From the NCBI GenBank assembly GCA_949152475.1, contig OX424560.1, positions 19,345,106 to 19,409,105 of the forward strand: a DNA stretch of 64,000 bases, in the 5' to 3' direction. Below, one piece after another: positions 33,369-46,688 of this stretch (position 1 is its first letter; each line of letters starts with the position of its first letter). The DNA comes from Terebella lapidaria (lineage: Eukaryota > Annelida > Polychaeta > Terebellida > Terebellidae). The notes beneath the pieces were generated by a model. It did not search any database and was not told the origin of the DNA. It worked only from the letters and a program-made list of their open reading frames with translations. The position numbers and the translations under genes were made by a program.

Positions 33369-34122
33369 TGTAGTAATTTTAGCGACTGTTACTCCCGTCC
33401 CTCCCGCGCACTACACATTTCCACAACAAACATTCATTCTACATGACTTACATACAGGACAAGTACACACTATACGATCACAAGCATAAACTCCATGTAG
33501 TCATGGTTACACACACAGGTCAAACTACGCACCTGCGGCCCCGCTAGTTCAGTACACTCGGCCCCGTTTACTCGGCCTTGACCTTCACATGCACTGACTT
33601 CTAAACATAGAACTTGACACACATACTCCACACATCACGTGCACAGATACAGGCATTACAAGTATTGACACGAGCCGGGGAAACCCACTTTCCCGGTGAC
33701 ATCAGCGCATTGCAGCATACATTTGACCTATCACAACACCGCATACACTTGGCGGGAAATTACACAAGCACATGTTCCCTCGGCCCCAGTAATCTGCGCA
33801 GAAGAGTAGTAGAAATCCCAGTGACAGGACGTATAAAATAGAGCTCCTGTAAAGACTGTCGATATTAATATACGAACTAAATACAAGTGATTTATAAACT
33901 GTTGGATATATGTGCAAAGTATACGAAGGACTATAATTGGATATTTATTGACTGGGATATCACCCGACGTAGGTGAGAGTGCGGCCCTAATTGTGAGCGA
34001 GTGACTGCTTCATTGAATTTATCGCCACAATAAACAGTTAAATTGAAACTGCCGGCTTTATTGAATCACACGACGACCCAGTTAAACCGGCTTAATATCG
34101 GCCGTGAACGATATTCTTCACA
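33369..34122 (+). repeat. LTR 2, shared between the two units
   Basis: 754 bases, serving as 3' LTR of unit 1 and 5' LTR of unit 2. It is preceded by the polypurine tract and followed by the primer-binding site TTGGCGCCGTTCGACCAGG, so both junctions are intact in type. No target duplication lies beside it, as expected for an internal LTR of a tandem array. Confidence 0.92.
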
Positions 34123-34183
34123 TTGGCGCCGTTCGACCAGGATCTGAGCTAGTCTCGGATTATCGACCCAGACCTGACCGGCA

Positions 34184-36763
34184 TTGATGGCATTGGCCCC
34201 GGGAACCTCCCGCGGTGAGCCACTCGACCCCACGGATGATGAAGTGACGATCAATCCGAATCCGGCCTTCCGACCTTCCGGCCCTCGCTCAGTTGCCATG
34301 AGCGATACGGTTCCACTGTCACAGGAGCAACAACCGTCCGGTCTTTCCGACTCCATCGGCGACCATTCGACCCTGAGATCGTTGTCGCCGCCTACCGACC
34401 TGGTGCAGGAGTTCCTAGACGAAGACCCGCTCGCGCCGTCACATACAGTAAGTGACATTCTGCGTGCACACGCTAGAGCGTACTCGGCCACGCCGGCTAG
34501 AGCGACCCAGAAAAGTGACTTTGCCGACAGAAACTATACGCGCTCACGTCAAAGAGCGGGCTTAGATCGTGATATCGACCCAGAACAATTAGCAGTGAAC
34601 GTTCGGCCGGTAACCATAGACACGTCAATGGTTACGCACCCACCAAGTAACTCTCGGATACGACAGTGGGTTTGTCAGTCTGACAATGTTCCGGAACCGA
34701 CCCCGCCGAACGCTTATTCGGCCAATCGACCCCTGGCGCCGCCTATGACGCCGAGACAACACGACCCCGCGCCAGAAATGTACTCACACATACCGACCGA
34801 GCCAACGGTGGTAGAGTACACACGACCCAGCCAGACGGGAGCGACATCCGAAGACATCCTGGCGACGACCGCTACCCGGATCGCGACGCCTCTACGACAA
34901 CAACAACCCAGCGACACGATGACGGAATCTCGCGCCACCATGCGACAAGCGCGACCCCGACAAGCACCCTCGACATCAAGTCGCCGACCCTGCGACCCCG
35001 ACACGCCGACTTCCGACACACGCGCTCCCGCGCCGACCACGCACCGACCATCACCGACTACCGGAGAACAACTGCGCTTCGATCCGTCACAAGATCAAGT
35101 TGTGTCTGCTCAGGCAGAAAGTGTTGTGCCAATGATCGGACCTCCGATCTCACAATCAGTCGGAAACACCAACGAATATGGTGTACCGCCAGTCGGATAC
35201 CCTGGCGCAACAAGCGGTGTTCCAAATGGAGTAGCTGTCGGATACTATTCACCGCATGTCGGCTACGTGAACCCACCGCCTGGATATGGTGGCGTTCCCA
35301 GCGTGATAGCTGACACCGGCTATCATGGTGCACAACCTGGATTAGTGTACCATGGTGTAGGCCCAGATGGATCGGTATACCGATATCCACCACCGGCTGT
35401 ATTCCCACTCTCAGTCGGGATACCCTGGGTGACGCCTCCATACAGCCAATCGGCCCCCGTCGCACAAGCACCACACGACCCCAGTCACACGACGGCACCA
35501 CCCGCCGCATCGCTCGCCGTCTCCGCGACGACAGCACCGACCGCCCCCGCTAACGCGACCCCGATCGGCCCAGATACAACGGCTCCGACGACTTCGGCTG
35601 TTCCGACTCCGACGGCCACTGCAGCGACCACATCAGTTGCGGTGAGTGTTGATACGCCCACGCCACAGAGACTCACGTCTGAGCCCCAAACGTTGGCTAC
35701 GGCTAAAATGGCTCAATGGCGTGCGACCTTCAAGGAGGGCAATCTCACTCAATACATTCGGAGTTTCGAACAATTTACAGCGGCTTTCACTTACTCCGAC
35801 CTCAACAAGACGACGACCTTCCGGAGCACGCTGCGCGGCCGCGCTGAAGCGCTAGCTCTAAATATCCCGGTCGCGACTCCCTGGGAGGAGTTCCGTCGCC
35901 AACTTCTAGAGGGCTGGGAACCCGAGCCCCGTCGACAGTCCAAACGGGACGATTTTCCGTTCCTCAAACGGGAACGAAAAGAGGACGCGGAACACTACAT
36001 GGAGGGACTCCAAGCCCTGGCGGAGCAAGTGTTCGATGATGTTACGCCAACGTCGCGGCAACGAACTGTAATTGCACAATTCGTTAACGGCCAACCCGAC
36101 CCCATTGCCGATAAACTGTGTGCCCTCACTTTTAACAGTTACAGTGAGGCACTTACGGCCATTCTCAAAGTAGAGAGTCGTCAGCAGAGGACAGCCAGAG
36201 ATCGACACCGAGGCACACGACGTGCCGACATTTCCGCAAGCGGATACGCGGAAGACGACCCTGTTAATGAAGAACTGTCTTGTGCCATGGGACAAGTCAC
36301 TCAGGGGGAAACACTAACCCCAGAGCAAGTTGCGGCCTACTACGACCCCGCGGACAGTGACACTACCGGCCTACAAGGTTGCGACGAACATTCAGTGCCG
36401 GCCAGCTCACGCGAGTGGGTGGCTGAAGCTTTCCAGTGCGTCCTTAGTGACGAGAATGGACTATGTGAGGAAATGGCTATCTTTTCTGTCCTGCGAACAA
36501 CGGCCCCGATGAAAGGTGATCGACCCCCGCAACCCGGACGACCCATGGTTTGCTTCTTTTGCAAGAAGCCCGGCCATCGCTGGATGCGGTGCTTTCGGCT
36601 TAAGGATGTGCTAGTACGTAACGGCATGAAACCGCTAGCATTTCGGCCTAATGGTCCCGGTACTGACAGAAGGACAGCTCAAGTGTTGTCAGTAGCTAAC
36701 CAAACCGGTAACCAAACTAAACCGGCCCCACCAACACCTCCGACCCCGTCGTCAAACCAGTAG
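34184..36763 (+). CDS. Gag-like protein, unit 2
   Basis: An 859-residue copy of the unit 1 gag with about five residue differences, none in the CCHC knuckle CFFCKKPGHRWMRC. It looks open. Same start context relative to the primer-binding site. Confidence 0.8.
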   Translation: MMALAPGTSRGEPLDPTDDEVTINPNPAFRPSGPRSVAMSDTVPLSQEQQPSGLSDSIGDHSTLRSLSPPTDLVQEFLDEDPLAPSHTVSDILRAHARAYSATPARATQKSDFADRNYTRSRQRAGLDRDIDPEQLAVNVRPVTIDTSMVTHPPSNSRIRQWVCQSDNVPEPTPPNAYSANRPLAPPMTPRQHDPAPEMYSHIPTEPTVVEYTRPSQTGATSEDILATTATRIATPLRQQQPSDTMTESRATMRQARPRQAPSTSSRRPCDPDTPTSDTRAPAPTTHRPSPTTGEQLRFDPSQDQVVSAQAESVVPMIGPPISQSVGNTNEYGVPPVGYPGATSGVPNGVAVGYYSPHVGYVNPPPGYGGVPSVIADTGYHGAQPGLVYHGVGPDGSVYRYPPPAVFPLSVGIPWVTPPYSQSAPVAQAPHDPSHTTAPPAASLAVSATTAPTAPANATPIGPDTTAPTTSAVPTPTATAATTSVAVSVDTPTPQRLTSEPQTLATAKMAQWRATFKEGNLTQYIRSFEQFTAAFTYSDLNKTTTFRSTLRGRAEALALNIPVATPWEEFRRQLLEGWEPEPRRQSKRDDFPFLKRERKEDAEHYMEGLQALAEQVFDDVTPTSRQRTVIAQFVNGQPDPIADKLCALTFNSYSEALTAILKVESRQQRTARDRHRGTRRADISASGYAEDDPVNEELSCAMGQVTQGETLTPEQVAAYYDPADSDTTGLQGCDEHSVPASSREWVAEAFQCVLSDENGLCEEMAIFSVLRTTAPMKGDRPPQPGRPMVCFFCKKPGHRWMRCFRLKDVLVRNGMKPLAFRPNGPGTDRRTAQVLSVANQTGNQTKPAPPTPPTPSSNQ

Positions 36764-36895
36764 GGGAAGGTGCTGAGGAGCAAGGGCCTTCCAGACAACA
36801 GGACAACGTTCCCCGCTCCACACCCGCGGTTGTCACGACTACTGTACCGGTAACGACACCAATAACGACCCCGCAGCCGGCCCAGCCCACACCTC

Positions 36896-39800
36896 AGCTC
36901 CTTGAAGGGGTGTGTACAAAATGTCAAGCTCCGACCCCGGAACCGGCCTCTTTTCATGAAGGGGTGTCCGCACCGCGACCACAACGACCACCACGTGGAA
37001 ACCGTTGTCCTGAAGGGGTGTCACCCCCGACCGCCAACGGCACCGGAACGGACAGCATGTCCGAGATTGAGTGGATCTCCGACGACGGAGGATTCTACGC
37101 CTTTCCGAGTGGACCGGAATCCAAACTGCCGCCTCTTCACACACTCTTCAGGCCACCGCCAGACGACCCCGAAATTCCGGCTGTCATCAACAATTCCAGC
37201 GCCACCAATCACAAATGCTGGAAGTTGCCGGTAGCTCCAACGCGATCAGCTGCGTCACGTCCCCGCCGACCAGCGACATTTGCGATCTACTTCGGCTATT
37301 ATTCGTGACGTCACTGGACAGTCAAGCCCGATCGATGGACTGATCGACCTTTCAATACAGGTCGGAACCAACCATATGGTCGTATCCTTTTGTGTGGCTG
37401 ACATACATGACGACATGATTCTCGGCATGAACTTTTTCCGGCAAGCTCACGCTGTAGTGAATTACGGTGAAGGGACGATACAGGTATACAAGGAGATCCT
37501 GTTGGCACATAAAGACATTGAGGCCAACGTTGTCAGAATGGCCGTGCGACGAGCTATTACCGTCCCAGCACGCAGCGAAGCAATAGTGGAGCTGGTCCCG
37601 ACTTCCCGAGTCCGAGTTCGACAACACCCGAGGATAGTCCAGCCACTTACGACCTTTCCCGAGGAAACCGACCTCATCATGGGGAGAACACTTACGACCC
37701 TGAATCGGCAGTGCGTAAAGGTGTCGGTAGTCAATCCAGCAGATACCGGCATTACGCTCACCCGTTCCGACCCTGTCGCCATAGCAAGCCCTGTCGAAAG
37801 TGTCGTCGGAGCTCTGCCACGACCTGGAGAGGAGCCCGACCCGACCACGGTAGACGCCAGTCACTACCGCGACCTACCGCCACATCTACAAGAAATGGTG
37901 GATCGCGCCGGACTAGCGCCGGAACAACATCGGCGTTGCGCCAACCTGGTTCACCAATACCAGGAGACATTCATGCACCCAGACGGCCAACTGGGACGGA
38001 CCCAAGTCGTTCAGCATAGGATCGACACCGGCAACTCGGCCCCGATTCGACAACGACAGCGTCCCTCAGGCGCAGCAAAGCATCATTGACGAGGAGGTCG
38101 ACAAGATGCTCCGCTTGGGGTGTATTGAGCCGTCAGACTCACCCTGGAGCGCACAGGTAGTGCTCGTGCGGAAGAAGAACGGACAAGTACGCTTCTGTGT
38201 CGACTATCGGCTCCTGAATGATGTCACCCGCAAGGACTCGTATCCGTTGCCCAACATTCAGGACACTCATGACGCCCTGGCAGGCGCCAACTACTTCTCG
38301 GCCCTAGACCTGGCCTCCGGCTACTGGCAGGTCGAAGTCGACCCCAGCGACAGACCCAAGACTGCCTTCGCCACAAGGAAGGGACTTTATCAGTTTAAGG
38401 TCATGCCATTCGGCCTTAGCAACGCCCCGGCAACCTTCGAACGGCTTATGGAAACCATACTCCATGGTTACTTGTGGACCCGGTGTATGTGCTATCTCGA
38501 CGACGTGATAGCTTACGGCAGAACATTCGATCAGGCACTCGCAAACCTGGAAGCGGTCCTGGATCGAATCAGATCGGCAGGCCTGAAACTTCAGCCCAAG
38601 AAGTGTGAGTTGTTCCAACGGGAAATCTTGTACTTAGGGTTCATAGTGAGCGGCCAAGGAATCCGAGTCGACCCCAACAAAGTTAAAGCCATCAGAGAAT
38701 GGCCGACCCCGTGCAAGATCACCGACGTCAGGGCTTTCCTTGGTTTCGCCAACTACCACAGGCGATTCATCAAGGACTACGCTGAGATCGCTGAACCTCT
38801 CATAGCGCTTACCCGAGGTGAATGCCACTTCACTTGGGGACCGGCCCAGCGACGAGCTTTCCAGCGACTCCGCGACGCCCTCATTAAGGCGCCAAAGCTC
38901 GCTCATCCGACCCAGAATCCGGACGACTACTTCATCCTTGACACGGATGCAAGCGGCTTTGCTGTGGGAGGCGCCCTCTCACAAAGGGTTAACGGCAAAG
39001 AGATCCCCATCGGGTTCGCCAGTAAAACCCTGTCCCGGACCCAGCGGAATTATTGCACCACCTATCGGGAACTACTGGCAGTAGTTGAGATGGTGCAACA
39101 CTATCGGCACTACCTCTGGGGTAGGAAATTCCTCCTCCGGACCGACCATAGCTCGCTGAGGTGGCTGAAAAATTACAGCGACGCCGACGGCATGCTCGCT
39201 AGGTGGCTCGCCAAGCTACAGCAGTATGACTTTCGGATAGAGCATCGACCCGGAAAACTACACGGTAACGCCGACGGCTTGTCACGGTGCCACAGTTGCA
39301 AACACCAAGACTGTCCCGGACGACTCGTCACACCTCCGACCGACCCAGAAACAAGTTCCGGAGAACTTCCAGTTCGTCGGATAACTGTTGTTCCGACCCA
39401 GACAAGGGCAGACCTCCTGGACAGTGATTCAATAACATCACCGGTCTTGCCCCAGCTAGTTTCGGCACGCCAAGTTGTTCGAGTCCGTGCTTTGGACGCC
39501 ACACTTGATGGACAAAAGTGGCTTTCGGACTATTCGACCCAGGACATTGTCGCGGCACAGCAAGCCGACCCCAGCGTCGGAAAAGTGCGGCAATGGATGT
39601 TAGCCGGCACCAAGCCCGACTCTAGAGAAGTCGCCCGCCAAGGAGAGGAGGTAAAGACACTTGTTTCCCGCTGGAACCTCCTGGCGCTACAAGACGGAGT
39701 GCTGGTCTGACATGTAAAACCCGACCCCGCCGGACGGCCTGTGGTGCAAACCGTGCTCCCCGTAGCACTCAGGACACAAGTTCTGCACCAACTGCACGAC

Positions 39801-41084
39801 CTAAAGATTGTCGGACATCTCGGCATACAGCGTACCATCAAGAGAGTCAGGCGCCGATTCTACTGGCCCGGCTTGGCGTTGGACGTCGCCCGCTGGTGTG
39901 CCCACTGCCCGCAATGTGTGACCCGCAAGGGTAAACTGGCCCCAAAAAGATCGCCCCTGACACAGCTACCGACAGGAGCGCCGTTCGACAGAATAGCGAT
40001 GGACATCCTCGACACCCACAAGGTCACGGGAAGAGGCCATCGGTATGTACTAGTCGTGTCGGACTACTTTACGAAGTACACTGACGCTGACGCTTTTACG
40101 GCGACATACGGCCAAAAATGTTGCCGTCACCCTGGTGAATCGGTGGATAGTCTACCACGGTGTCCCCAAGGCGATCCATAGCGATCAAGGTACTGAGTTT
40201 GAGTCGTCCCTGTTCCGGCATGTTGTGCGTCTACTGGGCGCTAAGAAGATTCGTACGACCCCATACCGACCCCAGAGCGACGGCCAGGTTGAGCGATTCA
40301 ACAGGACATTGCTCAACATGCTGAGTGCGTTCGTCAGCGATCGTGCAAACGATTGGGACTTGCATTTGCCATATGTGTTAATGGCCGAACCTCAGTACAC
40401 TCGTCCACGGGATGCACCCCGCATCTGATGGTGTATGGACACGAGTGTAACTTGCCAGTCGACCTCATGTTTCCGACCTACGACCCTGAACCTCTACCTC
40501 CGTGTGGTCCGGAGTATGTGGAGTATTTGCGGCAAGCCATCAGGACGGCCCACGGTTTCGCCCAAGACCATCTTGAGAAAGCGGCGATTCGGCAAAAGAT
40601 GGGTTATGACGCCCACGCAAAACCACGACCCCAGTTTCAACCAGGCGAACTGGTCCGGTATTATTATCTGCCACTCACGCAGAATAATAAGTTCGCTCAG
40701 CCCTGGACTGGTCCCTGGAGGATCATCGACCGTGTAACCGAGGTGGATTACCGAATAGCCCTGGTTTCCAACCCTCGGAACACTCGTGTTGTTCATCTGG
40801 ATGTGCTCAAGCCATACGAAGGTGACAACCAAGCGGCCCACATCTACTCCGACCCTGTCCGACCTACAGAGTCGTCAAGTAAGTCCGACCCAGAACAGTC
40901 ACCCGACCCCATGGGACTTCTCAAGGAGTTTTATTACCCCTGGGAGGTAACAGTCCAAGATCGACATACTGATTCAGACCAAACAGCAGAGTCTGATTCG
41001 CAAACGACCCAGGATCGTCAATCGCGATCTCCGACTTCATCGGGCTCAAGTCGACACGCAAGACACACAGGCAAAAGCCTGTAA
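36896..41084 (+). pseudogene. Pol region, unit 2
   Basis: Fossil, broken in the same manner as unit 1 (about four breaks, shared), so the damage predates the duplication. Same domain order: protease end, RT with YLDDVIAYG, RNase H with DTDASGFAVGG, integrase with HHCC finger, HSDQGTEFES core and GPY/F-like module. It has a handful of base changes relative to unit 1. Confidence 0.85.
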
Positions 41085-42630
41085 TATCTTCCGACCCTGA
41101 GACAAGCGAGGCTACGCCCCCGCCTGCACGACCAAATTGACCCAGACGCAATGCACGCAAACCGGCCCGCTACAGATAACCCCGGCCTTGTTATCTGATT
41201 GATACCATTGATGATGAATTATGCATGTCTAATGGACTATGATATCATGTCTTTCCCCACAATAATATATTATATTACAATAACAATATATGCATTTAAT
41301 ATGTACAAGATGTCAGTGAGGCAAATTCGATATATATACACACTAGATATGATATTATAATTATGATGCTGGTGAAAAATTGGTTGCATTATGATATGTG
41401 TTTCGACCCCGTATAACATGTACCATTGATCAAGGCGTATGTTACGCAATGACTAAGATTATCATGTAAAGCTTCCATCCATGTGCCAGCCGAAGAGGAT
41501 AAAAACCAGTCACACCGTGAGTAAGGCCACTCAGTTGTCGAAGAGGTGATAGTGTGATTCGTTCCGGAGTATGCGTCGACAGAGCCTCTACTCACTCCAT
41601 GTAATATTCGGAGGAACGGCCCAGTGGTACGGGAACCAGTCACTACATAGCTATCATACCAAGATGCGGCCTGTCACCAAATTCATCACCCAAAATATTC
41701 AAAGCGCCGCGGTGTGACCGACCCAGTTCATTGCAATTTCGACCCCTACAATATTTGCGGCCCCGTCGTCCTGTGAACTGGCTGAAAATGAATGGAACGA
41801 TGTCCGCCCCTGTGAGTGATTGATATTCATATCTCAGCCTTTAATAACTGTGTGTCGTCTGTGAAACAGCAACTCGACCCCGTAGTTTATTGTGCGCTAA
41901 TTTGTGGGAGAAGGAATGATAGACTGATCAGTTCACAAGGTACGCACGAGCGCTAATAAACATTTTAGCTGTTTACAGCACCCACATGAAATCTCCCCTG
42001 ATAAAGACAATAGTGAGTCGTCGGGCAAAAAGAGCCCAGTAATTCGAACAGTCGACTAGTATAAATAGACAATGATTCGGAACGAGTTGTCCAGGGGACG
42101 GCAGATGGACATACGGAAATCTGGACAGTGTGAGGACACCCCTACTGTCGTAATGGACTGACCCAAGAGGTCAGAGAAGGATCGCTCTGCGTTTCCTTGA
42201 CGACGGCCCCGCCTTGCTGTGTGTACGCTTGGAACAATGATACATAGCGTAAAGACGTTTTCTATACAGATAGAGAGCGCCCCCCGACCCAGTTCTAAGA
42301 ATCGAGATGCTGTCAGCATCTTTGTGTACGGCTGTGAAGATTAGCGGCAATCAGGTCACTTGCGCCTGAGACTTTGGAGGAGAAGGACTGCTGTCGAAAG
42401 TTCCGAAGACTTAAAGTGCGAACTATTGCTATAAAAACACTGCAAAAGTGAATAGTATTGTCGGCCTATAAACTTTGACATTGTATAAATCCTGGTCACA
42501 AGACTTTGGGAAATAATTCGGCATTGTTATCGGCATTTGAACTAGGCTGGTTCTGAAGAAATCCGGACTTTGTTACAACCAGCCTAGTCAATACTTAGGA
42601 GTATCTCGACTCTAGTTTCGGCCCGTCAGC

Positions 42631-45406
42631 ATGGCTGACAAACCCGGGGACGACCGGGAAAATGGCGACCCAGGTGAAAATCGGCCCCGCACAGTCAAGT
42701 TGGACGGCGATAACATCACCGTCCAAGTAGTCGACACCGGGGATGAATCGGATCATCCCATAATCGTCCCCGACAACGAATCTTCGTCCGGCCCCGACTC
42801 GCAGCCTGAGCAGCTCGACCCAGTCACGCTCAGCGACACGGCAAGTGGATCAGAGACCGGCGCTCGACCCAAAACAGTACGGGATAAGTTGGCGCAAAGA
42901 GGAGTGCGCCACACGCCTAGCCCGACCCAGGACGATCCTTTTTCGATCGACCCCGAGCGCTTCCGCCTACTCGAGGAAGGCGGGAGTATTGTCCGCCAAG
43001 CTATTGAGGCCCGGAAAGCAGTCGAGGAGGCTCAACAAGCGTCCGCTGCAGCTCGGCAGCCTAGCTCGGCTCCACAGGCGATCGCCCCGATCGCGCCGGC
43101 CCCGACATCACCTGCAACCAGCCCTACAGTTGTTCGGCCCAAGGTAACGCGCTCGCCCACCAAGCGCGCATATACCAACATGAAGAGGAGACAGGGCACA
43201 GGTGGCGGCTCCACTTCAAGCGATTCGTCCCGGAGCAGCTCCGGATCTTCGGCCCCGATTTCGACATTCCGCCGACAAGTAGCGGAACTGATGGCGTTGG
43301 TACCACCACCGATGACGCCATACGGTACTCGGCCAATCGACTGGACTCAGGTTCCACTCAACAGACGGAACCGAAGTGCAGGTTATGGACACGTCCACAA
43401 CTTTGACGAGCCGTCAACCCTGTCAGAGAGTAACAACCTGACACTGGCCCCGCTTCAGCATGGAGACGGACAATACGCGTGTCCGTTCTGCATTGGTGAG
43501 GAGGAAGGAGATGGAGAGCGACAGTGGTCTACCGTGCCACGTCGGGGACCCTTCCGTTCGACCCAGATGCTAGACGCGCATATTCTAGCGTATCATTTCC
43601 CGTTCCTGCGATTTTTCGTATGTCCGGCTCATGACGGCTTCATCACCCTGGCCCAGGGGTGATGTTCCAGCATCTTTCACATTCGACCCCGCTACATGTC
43701 ACGTCCTTCCCATTTTACTATGAAGGAAGACTCACGGCAACCGGCCCCATGCTGGTAAGATTCGCGCTGCGCTGCAGAGATGACATGCAGCCGAATCCCA
43801 ATTATCGGCCCCCTCGAGTTCCGGCTAATATTCCCATCTTCCGGAGGGATGTCAACACCGTCTTGACTTTTGGGATCTGGCATATGGCCCCGGAACTTTT
43901 CGACCAGTACCCACCAAATTCGGCCCCAGAAGTCCAACAGGTTCTCCGTCGCCTGGAGTACAATCGGGCGACGACGCCAGCGGACGAAGTTCGGCTCGTT
44001 CGCATGGTGAGCGATATATCGAGACTATGAACACGTGGGTACGTGTCCGTCGACCCAGCACCATATTTTTCACTCTGCCCATTACATACCAGACCACTTC
44101 GGTAAGGATGGCTGAAGAGGTTCCGGTGACGGCCCCAACGACGACGGCTTCCAGCGGATCCACGACATTCGCGGCCGTCGTGTCTTCGACGACGGTATCC
44201 TCGGCTACCACGACGTCAAGTTCGACCCCGACGCGAACCCGACCTTCGGATGTCATCCCACGGCGGATGATAGCGGAACGACCCACGGCCTCTAATGTGA
44301 CCGATTACAGGGTCTGAGAGGGACTAGTTCCCCCGCCAGAGGAGTTCCCACCTTTGGAGAAGAAGCCAGCGGAGCCCAGGCTGACTCCCGCTCGGGCGAC
44401 CCAACCTCCCAGCGAGGAACCCGACCGACCGCCTCCTCTAAGGGAGATCACGACGGATTCGCCCGAACCCTCGACCCCAGTAGATCCACCGGCCCCGAGA
44501 GAGTCGACCACACCGTCCAGGAGGATGGTGGAGGCTACCCCGCTGCCTCCTTACTTCACGGAGGATGTGTCACCGGCATTGTCCGTGCCGACTCAAGGAA
44601 CCGATCACGATCGACCTCGGCTCAAGATTGACGACCCCGGACAGTTGGAATCTCTCCATCGAGATTTGGACGAGTTTCTCCCCTTGCACGGATCGGGAGA
44701 ATTTGCTGCCGACTACCAATTCTTGCGGCAACATGGGAGCCGGCTGTCGACACAAACATTGCCCGGCCTACAGGCCCTGCCAGGCCAAAATCCGACCCTG
44801 CAAAACCCCATTCGGGACGAGGACGCCCGGAGGCTTCCAAACTTGATCGGCCATCACGACGACTTCTGGATCGATCGCATGAATCAAGTTATGCACAGTG
44901 CCGACCCCTTGCTCTTGCCTTCGGAAGCGGAAGAGCATCTTCCAACCGTGGCACTGGCGCGAGCCTACGACATGGCCCAGCAGCACCTACAACTCATTCG
45001 GCGAGAGTACGTGTCGGCCATGGACCACCACATCCGGCAAGCCGAATACAACGGCCTTTCAGTGGGCTTCGCCATGCGTTCACTACATGAGCGTCACCGA
45101 CCCACGTTTCCGGACGACATGGCGGAGGAGAATCGACGCCTGCGCGCTAGGGTCACGCAGCTCGAGGGTCAAGTGACGGATCATCGGCAGGAGGTCGAAC
45201 AACTCCGTACTACTTCGACCCCGACCGAACCACAAGCTACGGCTTCATCGACCCCATCTACAACGGCCATTCCGGAGGACCTCTTGGCGACCATCGTCGC
45301 CATATTGCCAAAGCTCCCTCCGGACGAACAACTCACCTTGATGCGTCAGGCATCTCCTGCGGCCCAGCCCCCTCCCGCCAGCAGGCGTGAACGGGAGGGA
45401 AAGTAA
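42631..45406 (+). CDS. Extra 3' ORF cluster A-D, unit 2
   Basis: Second copy of the four-frame cluster (A 42631-43662, B 43662-44030, C 44027-44317, D to 45406) with the same one-base and four-base overlaps. Residue changes against unit 1 are few: in B one Ala/Val, in D Trp/Arg and Gly/Arg. All frames are open in both copies even though pol is not, which may reflect only the short time since duplication. Confidence 0.5.
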
Positions 45407-45914
45407 ACACGACCCCGAACTGTTCGGCCCCTTCTGATGCGGCCCCGAGTTGACCAGACAATCCTGGTCACAGGTTCATTCATGTAAATAGTTGTACATA
45501 GATATTATCCTAGTCACGGCATTTCGTTTTTATACATGTGATTTAGTTAAGTTTAATCTTCATTTTATTTCAGTTCAATAGACTCTTAAAGTTTTAGTTC
45601 CGTTTCGCTTTGAAACGTCGAGGAGTTTTGTTTATCATTCCATATCAAACATTCCATTCTTCATCGGTCATTGTTATGAATGTATTTGTATATGTATCAT
45701 CGTAGAGACTGTTGACGGACTGACCGCTGACGTTTATTTTGACGGTTAGGAATTTTTATTGTATGAAGTGTTTTCTCATTTCGCGCGGCGTGTGTGTGTG
45801 AGTGTTTTTGGGTTTGACCTTTAGGACTTCTTAGCTTTTTATTGTTTAGTTTTTGGCGACGGTAGGGTCCGGGGAGGGTAATTCCGAGGGCGTAGAATTA
45901 ATGAAGGGGTGTTA

Positions 45915-46668
45915 TGTAGTAATTTTAGCGACTGTTACTCCCGTCCCTCCCGCGCACTACACATTTCCACAACAAACATTCATTCTACATGACTTACATA
46001 CAGGACAAGTACACACTATACGATCACAAGCATAAACTCCATGTAGTCATGGTTACACACACAGGTCAAACTACGCACCTGCGGCCCCGCTAGTTCAGTA
46101 CACTCGGCCCCGTTTACTCGGCCTTGACCTTCACATGCACTGACTTCTAAACATAGAACTTGACACACATACTCCACACATCACGTGCACAGATACAGGC
46201 ATTACAAGTATTGACACGAGCCGGGGAAACCCACTTTCCCGGTGACATCAGCGCATTGCAGCATACATTTGACCTATCACAACACCGCATACACTTGGCG
46301 GGAAATTACACAAGCACATGTTCCCTCGGCCCCAGTAATCTGCGCAGAAGAGTAGTAGAAATCCCAGTGACAGGACGTATAAAATAGAGCTCCTGTAAAG
46401 ACTGTCGATATTAATATACGAACTAAATACAAGTGATTTATAAACTGTTGGATATATGTGCAAAGTATACGAAGGACTATAATTGGATATTTATTGACTG
46501 GGATATCACCCGACGTAGGTGAGAGTGCGGCCCTAATTGTGAGCGAGTGACTGCTTCATTGAATTTATCGCCACAATAAACAGTTAAATTGAAACTGCCG
46601 ACATTATTGAATCACACGACGACCCAGTTAAACCGGCTTAATATCGGCCATGAACGATATTCTTCACA
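45915..46668 (+). repeat. LTR 3 of the tandem Gypsy
   Basis: 754 bases, followed by CTAG and the resumed LINE. It differs from LTR 1 and LTR 2 by about three bases near its end (GCCGACATT for GCCGGCTTT, and GGCCATG for GGCCGTG). It is preceded by the same polypurine tract TGAAGGGGTGT (45902). Confidence 0.92.
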
Positions 46669-46688
46669 CTAGCATCAAATATAAGTTA

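Larger units (their letters stand above)
20823..46668 (+). mobile_element. Tandem Ty3/Gypsy array: LTR-int-LTR-int-LTR
   Basis: Fossil LTR element. Three LTRs of 754 bases (20823-21576, 33369-34122, 45915-46668) alternate with two internal regions of 11,792 bases; everything repeats at an exact offset of 12,546. CTAG flanks both outer ends (20819-20822, 46669-46672) and the LTRs are TG..CA, so the array occupies one integration site. A primer-binding site follows LTR 1 and LTR 2. Each unit carries gag, pol in the order protease-RT-RNase H-integrase, which is the Ty3/Gypsy order, and extra 3' ORFs. By eye the two internal regions differ at about 30 bases, so the duplication is recent. Pol is broken in both units, by roughly four breaks shared by the two copies; gag and the 3' ORFs look open. 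Confidence 0.92.
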
